A program made the position numbers and the translations under genes. DNA of 64,000 bases. It comes from Erodium maritimum. Taxonomy: Eukaryota > Streptophyta > Magnoliopsida > Geraniales > Geraniaceae. Positions 60,101-64,000 of this stretch are shown piece by piece. The stretch is from positions 55,592,959 through 55,656,958 of the forward strand of contig OY997589.1 in the NCBI GenBank assembly GCA_963921825.1, written 5' to 3'. The notes under the pieces were generated by a model, which saw nothing but the letters and a program-made list of their open reading frames with translations, was not told where the DNA came from and did no database searches. Each line of letters starts with the position of its first letter. Position 1 is the first letter of the stretch.

Positions 60101-63100
60101 AGTCTACCACAGTAACAAGTGACTCTGTTCATGTTGGTTTATAGATTTTGATGGAAAGTTGTGATCGCTTTTTGGAGTTTATGAAGAGGAGCAAAGCAGT
60201 CAGCCCCAATGTTGCTTCTGAAACTGCAACTGCTTTGCAGGTAAGATAGGGCTTTTTACCATCTTTGTGGCTCGCCAGTATTGTAAGTGCTGGACATTTG
60301 ATTAAAATATGCTATATGCCAATGTCAGATGAAGATAGAGAAGGTGACTCGTCAAGCACAAAAGCAATTTCAAACAGTGTTGGAAGAACAGAGCAGGTTC
60401 AGTCTAGTTATTTTTTATGGTATCATTTTTCTATATTTATTTGTGGTTTGTGAATTTGAGTACATGTTATTTTGATCGAGTAATCTTTCTTACAGCCCTA
60501 TTTATTTCTGTGCAAACAATTACATAGGAGCATCAACAATTAAGCTTTTCCTTACAAATCTTGGGGTCTGCTACATTAGTAAAGCTCATTTGGATTCTCC
60601 ACTTCTTCCTATCTAATGCCATTTCCATTATTTGTTATGTATTGTCGTACTATTCCTTTCCCTGGTAGTTAGTCTCTTCGAACTTGAATATTATCTTTGG
60701 GTTTTCATTGCTGGTATTGGGCATGAAAAAGACAGATGCAAGAAATGTAGAGAAGATCGGAGCAATTGCTGTGAACTTTTTCCGCAACATCATTTACTAT
60801 GATGAAAATGTGTCGATACACTTTTAATTGGTGAACTTCTCTAGGAACTTGACAACCAAATATTAATGTGAAACACCTTTATGAGATTAAATTCCTTGCG
60901 TGCATTGTTTTGATCATTGAAGAAAAAACATTATTTGCATTCATTTAATTGATCTGAACTTTCTGGTATTTCAGATTTGCTCTTGACATCGATTTTGATG
61001 CCCCAAAAGTTAGAGTACCAATAAAATCACGCGGCTCTTCAAAAGAAGAATGTCATTTTCTATTGGATTTCGGCCATTTCACTTTGTACACCAAAGTATT
61101 TTTCCTTGTTTTTATATTTTGAATTGGACCGACTTCAATCAGTTTAATTCCAAATGACTGAGTACTATTGCAGGAACATCAGCCCGACGCACAGAGACCG
61201 AATCTATATTCTCGTTTTAATGTATCAGGAAGAGATATTACCGCTTTCTTTACAGATTGCTGTCCTGATTGCAAGAAGTGCAGTTCAGTAACAACTAACT
61301 GTTATGGTGAAGAAAGTGAACCTGAGGTTGAACAATGTGAAAGTTTCTATTCTCTCTTTGATAGGTGTGGGGTGGCAGTAATTGTTGATAAGGTATAGTC
61401 TTTATTTAGTTGTACTTCTGAATTTTATTGGTCATATACAAGTTTCTCAAGCTGTAATTTTATGGAAGAGAATCTGTTCTAATAAAAATGTGTTTTTATT
61501 GAAGATTAATGTTCCACATTCAAGTTACCCGTCAATTTGTGTATCTGTTCAAATGCCAAGTCTGAATATTCATTTGTCTCCAGCAAGATATAGTAGAGTC
61601 ATGGAATTGTTGAACATATTGTCTGGTACGACTGAAACTTGTTCTCAGCCTACTGGTGACAGTTTACAAGCCGAACTTAGTCCTTGGAGTTCCAGCGATC
61701 TTGCTACCAATGCTAAAATCCTTGTTTGGAAGGTGTGCCAGCTACTTCAAGGAAAACAAGCTAATCATATATTTATTTTGACATGCATGATTGGTTCATA
61801 CTAATGGTTCCTATATTAAATATCTATCTTAAGGGGATCGGAAGTTCTATAGCCACTTGGCAGCCCTGTTTTCTTATTTTATCTGGACTATATATCTATC
61901 TTTTGGAGTCTGAAATGTCCCCGAACTACCAGCGGTACTTGAGGTATAAAATTTTCTTTACCCCTTTCTTATGTGCTTATTAGAGCTGTTTTTTCCACTC
62001 AGATGTTTGTTGATCAAATACAAGAAAATACATGACTCCACTTCTATTACTTGCTGATAGCTACCATGTAGGTGAAGGGCTCAACTAATATATCAAATGG
62101 TCACTAAATACACATTCATTTGATTTGGGACTCATCAACACTTCTTTCACGTGCAAGTCCTAGGAAGCACAAGAGGGTCACAAGCCCAATCCTAAATCGA
62201 ACTCTAAAATCATGTTCGAAAACTTACTATAATAAAATTTTAAGCTACTAGGTGAAGAGCCCAACTATTATATCAAGTGATCATTGTTGAAGAAGTATGT
62301 ATATTCAACACAGTTCAGAGGAACTGAAAATAAAAGGGATACTTGCATAGGCTAGGGCCGCACCTAATTAATAAGGTTGACCTTTTAGTTGTAGTATATT
62401 CAACTCGATTTTAAATAAAATTCACATGGTGCTAGAGGTGGTTTGACTCACGTGGTAGATATCCCGCCCTACACGACAAGTATGACCAATTTGTCACCTC
62501 CACCCTATGGTGTCCAACCCATTTGTAGATGTCCAGTCCTGTAATGTCCCATGCGTACAAGGCCACCTAGACATGAAAGGAAGTGAGGAAGAAGTATGCA
62601 CTTTAAACTGTCATCGAATAAATAGGAAAGAGGTACATATAAAGGCTAGAGCCACAACCGGCTAATAGGGTGACCTTTAAGCCATGGAGTCTGACCCAAT
62701 ATACTTAACCCGTGTTAGTGAAATTTACATCACTCAATCTACATTCTTTCAATGTCGGACACTGAAACATACACAGGTTTGTGTTTTTGGAAAATTGTAG
62801 CATGGATGGGAAACATGTCTATGAGGTTCCTTATGAGAAAAGAGGTACATATAAAGGCTAGAGCCACACCCAACTAATAGGGTGGCCTCTAAGTTATGGA
62901 GTCTGACCCAATATACTTAACCCGTTTTAGTGAAAATTTACATCACTCAATCTACATTCTTTCAATGTCGGACACTGAAACATACTCATTACTTTTGTAT
63001 ATTATCAGTTCACGGGTTTATATTTTTGGCAAATTGTAGCATGGCTGGTAAACGTGTATATGAGGTTCCTTATGAGAACGTTGGCGGTTCAGAGTTTTGT

Positions 63101-63136
63101 GTTGCTGTTAGTTTCAGAGGGATGGAAAAACAGAAG
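35790..63136 (+). CDS. VPS13: VPS13 bridge-like lipid transfer protein, exons 1-22 (3' end beyond window)
   Basis: Plant VPS13 proteins are very long rod-shaped lipid channels acting at membrane contact sites. The exons seen are 35790-35804, 36529-36610, 36798-36901, 37625-37720, 37804-37851, 39268-39318, 40774-40877, 43593-43710, 45023-45124, 54207-54407, 54724-54881, 55069-55227, 55828-55920, 56073-56424, 56698-56811, 60145-60240, 60329-60396, 60975-61095, 61174-61392, 61505-61732, 61834-61943 and 63040-63136. Every junction has GT..AG ends and compatible phase, and the sum is 2,736 nt, exactly 912 codons with no stop. The start MFEAQ in a good context (gccaccATG) fits the family N-terminus. 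Full plant homologues are several thousand residues, so most of the gene lies beyond the right edge. Which plant paralogue this is was not settled. Expression was not tested; the frame is open throughout despite the many intronic insertions. Confidence 0.93.
37037..37441 (+). mobile_element. Mutator-like MITE, 405 bp, VPS13 intron 3
   Basis: Terminal inverted repeats of about 110 bp start GGGATAATTGTCAAAA. The flanks are nine T residues on each side, consistent with a 9-bp target duplication, though a T-run is weak proof alone. It is closely related to the copy at 45474-45879, whose unique centre runs the other way round. There is no coding capacity, so it would need a transposase supplied in trans. 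Confidence 0.88.
37852..39267 (+). other. VPS13 intron 5
   Basis: Contains the MITE at 38469-38848. The rest is AT-rich, with a small repeated ctgtctgttgta near 37961. No gene seen. Confidence 0.8.
38469..38848. mobile_element. Mutator-like MITE, 380 bp, VPS13 intron 5
   Basis: The ends are GGGTTAATTGTCAAAAAG and its inverse. A perfect 9-bp duplication TATTTTTAA lies at 38460-38468 and 38849-38857. Nine-bp duplications are the hallmark of Mutator-like elements. Internally it carries repeats of the motif ttgtccacgctttgtgggtg and relatives. A half copy of this subtype lies near 63880-63979. Confidence 0.9.
39319..40773 (+). other. VPS13 intron 6, unrecognised insert
   Basis: The stretch about 39880-40560 is less AT-rich than its flanks and holds a 102-residue minus-strand frame (..RSNQLLPMGRQWFSSSSFGL..). 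I recognise no family. It may be a decayed retroelement. Confidence 0.4.
40916..41165. mobile_element. MITE copy A of the intron 7 cluster
   Basis: About 250 bp running from ggattactatcaggtacaaa to ggacttgatagcccc, bounded by TATA-rich runs. Nearly the same sequence recurs at 42220-42475, including an inner pair of inverted segments (agaacgtagaac and gttctacgttct). No coding capacity. Confidence 0.7.
41183..41443. mobile_element. MITE copy B of the intron 7 cluster
   Basis: Starts gggactatcaagtacaaac and ends near tacctaatagttatc. It shares the terminal motif and the segment on the diurnally unremarkable but conserved ggccttg/attgatt core with copies A and E, and is bounded by TATATA runs. 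Boundaries are approximate. Confidence 0.55.
41459..41706. mobile_element. MITE copy C of the intron 7 cluster (diverged)
   Basis: Related to copy B through its central ggggtggggaggtgattgat segment and its 3' motif near tacatagttattc. It is bounded by TATA-rich runs. The termini are more decayed than in copies A and E. Confidence 0.5.
41724..42202. mobile_element. Fold-back element D in intron 7, GC-rich nested palindrome
   Basis: About 480 bp beginning gttgatatcaagtacaaacc. Arms pair at several levels: aagtgatgtcagcagagc with its near-inverse before 42135, gctgacacgtgg with ccacgtgtcagc, ggtgctgatcgttta (41953-41967) with taaacgatcagcacc (42022-42036), and gtgctgatagttt with aaactatcagcac inside that. 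It is much more GC-rich than its neighbours. No protein is encoded. Confidence 0.65.
42220..42475. mobile_element. MITE copy E of the intron 7 cluster
   Basis: A 256-bp copy with clear inverted termini: ggataacaatcaagtacaaa at the left and its near-inverse ending ttgtacttgattgttccc at the right. It lies between TATATATA runs that probably include the target duplication. Closest relative is copy A. Confidence 0.75.
42476..43485 (+). other. VPS13 intron 7, right part
   Basis: After the MITE cluster comes AT-rich sequence. A GC-richer patch at about 43020-43250 (gtcggtgttgctagccagtg and related short repeats) has only short frames in both strands. No function assigned. Confidence 0.4.
43486..43581 (+). 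repeat. 48-bp tandem duplication just before the exon 8 acceptor
   Basis: Two 48-bp copies (43486-43533 and 43534-43581) differing at one base. They end 11 bp before exon 8 and so double the probable branch-point region of intron 7. Confidence 0.9.
43711..45022 (+). other. VPS13 intron 8
   Basis: Ordinary AT-rich intron with short chance frames (44157-44647). No repeat or gene recognised. Confidence 0.6.
45474..45879 (-). mobile_element. Mutator-like MITE, 406 bp, VPS13 intron 9
   Basis: Same family as 37037-37441 with the same GGGATAATTGTC termini, but with the central segment in the opposite orientation. The flanks are an AT-dinucleotide 9-mer matching at 8 of 9 positions. Confidence 0.88.
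46615..46920 (+). repeat. 5' LTR of the intron 9 gypsy element
   Basis: A 306-bp direct repeat of 51520-51823, with TG..CA ends. It differs from the 3' copy by A/G at its seventh base, one T/C, and one extra CT in the pyrimidine run. A TATATA motif near 46723 may mark the element's own promoter. Confidence 0.95.
46922..46930 (+). promoter_or_regulatory. Primer-binding site (initiator-Met tRNA type)
   Basis: TGGTATCAG starts one base after the 5' LTR. It is complementary to the 3' end of plant initiator-Met tRNA, the usual primer of plant LTR retrotransposons. Confidence 0.88.
46949..51436 (+). CDS. Gypsy gag-pol polyprotein, truncated at the C-terminus
   Basis: One 1,495-residue frame with gag, protease, reverse transcriptase, RNase H and integrase in gypsy order. 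Visible signatures are a gag zinc knuckle at about 323-336 (CVWC..EHRC), the protease site at 413-415, the RT active site FFDD at 756-759, RNase H acidic residues D904 and D966 with YEKEMLA between them, an integrase zinc region near 1100-1140, and the integrase triad D1170, D1230, E1266 with the usual 35-residue gap between the last two. Two defects are seen. The protease reads Asp-Ser-Arg where the family has Asp-Ser/Thr-Gly. A TGA at 51434 ends the frame inside the chromodomain-like tail, although family-like residues continue in frame to a stop at 51488. The copy is therefore probably not autonomous. Confidence 0.93.
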   Translation: MFANPSSQLQDELTTTKADVASLKESMAEVQANVLNMTKLLQALADKMPKLTPHRPYTLVPSSPPSSPPSVSGVIPQTPPPQGSILGPPPDLPQDLQSRREGRARSPPNFTGEDFHGWELKFSQHCISENIPEREMIREAVLGFEEAALRHHIHFLRQLQRQGDPEPPWHDYLEALRRRFTDGDYTDYMSELAHLRQDGSVESYFQSFQGIIIQLNLSEKDTLAMFLSNLKPDLESQVRLHFPKDLNQALLMAKWLERKCSSFLRSQMIPSPRYFPPQAPRVPAPPPRSFTSASPKPFSQNHKAPPTAAQRQLRDDRYKKGLCVWCGDKFSKEHRCTKSQLFQLLVENDSMTQSEGDVFVDCVASLDLVSDDELMLSGGDPIISLHALCGLSGFHTMRISGYIHSVPVSILVDSRSTHNLISASMVKKAHIHTKPTKDIKVAVANGDSLFTGARCDSLSWTMDNSTFTGDFLILPVQGCDVILGIQWLVTLGPILWYFTSLTMAFSIANTQFLLRGDPLGSLAWPSRKHANKLDFGNSAFSLISCSRLATEESDRAITAVSFPNVPKDIGALLASFVDLFATPQGLPPARTHDHAITLLPDAHAVQIRPYRYPALQKTEMEKLIAEMLETGIIRHSTNEFSFPVILVKKKDALWRLCVDYRRLNAMTLKSHFPIPLVEELLDELHGAEYFSKLDLRAGYHQILMKEEDVHKTAFSTHSGHYEFLVMPFGLTNAPSTFQSLINEIFRPLLRVCVLVFFDDVLVYSPSLAEHSIHLKLVLEILRAEQLFLKDSKCVFAATNIEYLGHVISSKGVEMDRRKIEAVLDWQIPKTLKKLRGFLGLTGYYRRFVRNYGSIARPLTDLLRKDSFVWSDEATTAFNSLKQAITSAPVLALPDFQVTFVLEADASSAGIGAVLSQLGRPVAFFSKALGLRQRSLSVYEKEMLAILLATKHWTSYLMSRHFVIKTDHQSLRFLLDQRTSTPAQLHWVVKMMGYDFEIQYRKGSSNVVADALSRKSSSSVLVPNEDEAVLMAVSSISSSLLDRIRDSWTTDPKLAAVLPSVQGPNSTWRHYSWVNGQLFRKGKLIVGHDTVLRAELIDYFHSGAIGGHSGVLATYKRISAHLYWKKLKRDVEKTVASCQVCQSHKPDLAASPDLLQPLPVPVRAWHDISMDFIEGLPKSHGYEVILVVVDRLTKSARFLPLKHPFTAATVAQVFLDQVFRLHGMPSSIVSDRDKIFLSTFWKELCKLQKVSQLLSSAYHPQSDGQTEIVNKALGTYLRCMCSDAPKEWYTWIPLAEFWYNTSHHSAINTTPYAALYGQPAPSHIPYLAGTSQVDVLDRSLSAREEASKLLRFHLLRSKDRMKAQADKKRSDRNFEVGEWVYVKLQPYRQHSLVVRSSAKLCPKFFGPYKIVKKVGSVAYTLDLPASAHIHPTFHVSQLRKHVGAVVTQTLLPEMNSEGVIARVPVKILDRKLVKRGNQAATKLLVQWSDSEPEGAT
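51505..51514 (+). promoter_or_regulatory. Polypurine tract of the gypsy element
   Basis: The all-purine run gaagaaggga ends five bases before the 3' LTR, the usual site of plus-strand priming. Confidence 0.6.
51520..51823 (+). repeat. 3' LTR of the intron 9 gypsy element
   Basis: A 304-bp direct repeat of 46615-46920, TG..CA, followed by CAATA, the target duplication. Confidence 0.95.
52210..54206. other. Remainder of VPS13 intron 9, no gene recognised
   Basis: AT-rich intron sequence without a long frame. Around 53990-54050 the text (cttaataactccttttatatctccgctaaaaaaa) resembles the 3' tail of a plant LINE on the plus strand, so part of this stretch may be a 5'-truncated LINE. No target duplication was identified. 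Confidence 0.4.
54207..63136 (+). CDS. VPS13: VPS13 exons 10-22: extended N-terminal rod (residues 241-912)
   Basis: Residues 241-912 continue the VPS13 rod. Markers are NRNYLVLPINGVLNYHRLGN in exon 10, PHLWWRYAAQASLQQKKTC across exons 11-12, CHLRRRYIQLYAGALEKL in exon 12, KDLDSKVILLWRLLAHAK across exons 12-13, an acidic run (MEESEDASFEDASEELE) opening exon 14, WRLSATISPCHVT in exon 15, and a cysteine-bearing FFTDCCPDCKKC in exon 19. Exon 14 is the largest at 352 nt. Exon 22 ends in phase 0 at 63136 with donor GTAAGG. No frameshift or stop was seen in any exon, which argues for a functional gene rather than a relic. Confidence 0.92.
56990..57640 (+). pseudogene. Decayed Ty1/copia 5' end in VPS13 intron 15
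   Basis: At 57109-57127 the text ends ..ttca and is followed by atatggtatcggagtc, the usual copia arrangement of an LTR end followed by an initiator-Met primer site, here with one mismatch. Downstream sequence has no open frame. The LTR start was not found. Confidence 0.4.
57654..58026. mobile_element. Diverged Mutator-like MITE, 373 bp, VPS13 intron 15
   Basis: The ends GGGTTACTTGTTAAAAACTA and its inverse resemble the other intronic MITEs, with internal ttgtccac motifs. The flanking 9-mers match at only 6 of 9 positions, so this is probably an older insertion. It sits within copia remnants. Confidence 0.7.
58560..58765 (+). pseudogene. Ty1/copia integrase remnant in VPS13 intron 15
   Basis: Conceptual translation gives LELVHIDV, then an in-frame stop, then RVNSPFGSRYFATFIYDYSY, a clear match to the copia integrase core around its first catalytic Asp and the DDYS motif. 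Several stops follow. It probably belongs to the same relic as 56990-57640, separated by the MITE at 57654-58026. Confidence 0.7.
59513..59844. mobile_element. Mutator-like MITE, 332 bp, VPS13 intron 15
   Basis: The ends GGGATAATTGTCAAAAAC are flanked by the perfect 9-bp duplication TAAGTTTTA (59504-59512 and 59845-59853). One arm contains about three tandem copies of a roughly 30-bp unit built on gttttgtccacgctttgtgg, so the two arms differ in length. Confidence 0.9.
60397..60974 (+). other. VPS13 intron 17
   Basis: AT-rich intron without a recognised element. Confidence 0.6.
61944..62628 (+). other. VPS13 intron 21, left part
   Basis: AT-rich intron leading to the tandem duplication at 62629-63080. 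It contains loosely repeated phrases (tgaagagcccaact, atatcaa.tg.tca) suggesting older local duplications. No gene seen. Confidence 0.5.
62629..63080 (+). repeat. Tandem duplication that copies the start of VPS13 exon 22
   Basis: The first unit (about 62629-62840) and the second (about 62841-63080) share the opening agaggtacatataaaggc, the intron body and the acceptor ttgtagcatgg. The first unit contains 40-odd bases resembling exon 22 and then runs straight into the second unit. The second unit continues into the real exon 22 (63040-63136). Confidence 0.88.
62798..62841 (+). pseudogene. Partial decoy copy of VPS13 exon 22
   Basis: After an intact-looking acceptor (ttgtag) the bases encode a near copy of the first residues of exon 22 (SMDGKHVYEVPYE compared with SMAGKRVYEVPYE). 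The copy stops where the duplicated intron resumes. A GT at the repeat junction (agagGTACAT) could act as a weak donor, so inclusion as a short extra exon is possible but unproven. Confidence 0.65.
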
Positions 63137-63539
63137 GTAAGGTTTGCGTGTTTCAAGCAATATGGTAATTAGTGTTTGACATTTCACATATCTAAGTTAC
63201 CTATTGCATGACACTTGTCCCTGTTCTTTTTGATTTTTGAAGGTGTTGGTTGTTTTAGTTTTATGCTTGAATAGGTTGTCATATAAAAACTGGCTAACTT
63301 TCTGTTTTAGTTCCTGCAAATGCAGTAAATAAAACCAATGTCTTTGAATATTTCCATGTCCATAGCATTTTTGGTGCTCATCTTTGGCATATATTGCTTG
63401 CAAGATCGGATACTTTTGTTGCTTGTGACCTGAATATTCGTAAGCATTGTAGAGTATGTAGCTATGGTTAAGCTTATGGAAAAACATACTTTGAAATGTC
63501 ATGGCCAAAGATTTCATATTATGTAGTTTTTGCAGCTCT

Positions 63540-63700
63540 TGCTGTCACCGTGTTTGTAGAGCCTTATTCTCAACGGATAACTTAGTCAACGACCAAGTTT
63601 CATTTTTTTTCAAGAGACTTCACCTCTTCATCCATGACTAACTCCCACTTAACTGAATCATCCATCTGAACCACCTCTTGAGATGCTTGTTAGAGTTGGT
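63540..63700 (-). pseudogene. Ty1/copia reverse transcriptase N-terminus remnant, intron 22
   Basis: The minus strand reads WELVMDEEVKSLEKK, then after a one-base slip in an A-run, NETWSLTKLSVENKALQTR. This is the familiar opening of copia reverse transcriptase (W..AM..E..SL..N.TW.L). It is frameshifted and short, and lies antisense to VPS13. Confidence 0.72.
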
Positions 63701-63879
63701 GAATGTGACATCCACCAAACGTTACAAATAAAAAGTATATCACCGTAATTAAGCAAGTGTTTGAGACGATCTTGCACGCGGGAATGATCCACTATCCAAC
63801 TAGCTAGTCACGTCAATAGATCCAGTAGGCTTGACTTGGGTTCTTGCAAACCCAGGGATTTCTCAACTTCTGGAAAAGT

Positions 63880-63979
63880 TGGTGGACAAAACTTCAGTGC
63901 ACCCACAAAGCATGGACAAAAGTTTATGCATGTTTTCGTTTCTGGACAAAACTTCAGTGCACTTTTTGACAATTAACCC
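63880..63979. mobile_element. Half copy of the intronic Mutator-like MITE
   Basis: About 100 bp match the right half of the element at 38469-38848, ending in ttgacaattaaccc. No matching left terminus was found upstream. The left side instead joins sequence next to a copia relic, so the element was truncated or rearranged. Confidence 0.7.
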
Positions 63980-64000
63980 TAAAGAAATCAGGATTATTCC

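Noticed and set aside
1..64000. tRNA, rRNA or organelle-derived genes
   Set aside because: No cloverleaf with conserved box sequences or rRNA motifs was recognised by eye; a dedicated scan could still find a short one.

Overview
This is nuclear DNA from a flowering plant, most likely a dicot, but nothing seen fixes the species. The evidence is a split plant-type VPS13 gene with GT..AG introns, surrounded by typical plant transposons: Ty3/gypsy and Ty1/copia elements primed by initiator-Met tRNA, L1-type LINEs with a C-terminal RNase H, hAT and Mutator-like inverted-repeat elements, and a PIF/Harbinger relic. No bacterial gene, CRISPR array, rRNA or tRNA gene was recognised.

Bases 1-22,190 are intergenic and transposon-packed. 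They hold the 3' end of a gypsy element, an inverted-repeat element (1,056-7,029) split by a LINE on the minus strand (1,952-6,510), decayed LINE ORF1 pieces (7.9-9.4, 11.3-11.8 and 19.3-19.8 kb), and a 668-bp block at 687-1,354 repeated at 9,650-10,316. A four-level nest lies at 12,016-18,254: a MITE, then LINE 3' ends, then a Ty1/copia element with near-identical 469-bp LTRs and a GAGTG target duplication. A short fold-back, a Harbinger-type relic and a LINE tail follow up to 22 kb.

Bases 22,192-35,400 form a three-level nest. A long LTR-like block with two minisatellites is split by a 9.9-kb hAT-type element (25,205-35,125; 7 of 8 matching target-site bases). That element carries a broken histone H2A fragment and a second LINE (30,936-34,967). 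The outer LTR remnant ends less than 400 bp before the VPS13 start codon.

Bases 35,790-64,000 contain the only convincing host gene, VPS13, a bridge-type lipid transfer protein, on the plus strand. Twenty-two exons were assembled by reading frame and splice sites. They give exactly 912 codons with no internal stop, and the gene runs off the right edge. Its introns carry several insertions: a 5.2-kb Ty3/gypsy element (46,615-51,823; LTRs differing at two bases plus one 2-bp indel; CAATA duplication), a family of Mutator-like MITEs with 9-bp target duplications, a cluster of other MITEs in intron 7, copia relics, and a tandem duplication that copies the start of exon 22.

I saw no clearly new biological system. 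The most useful leads are the MITE family concentrated in VPS13 introns, the duplicated partial exon, the damaged but young gypsy copy, and the nested insertions at the VPS13 promoter.
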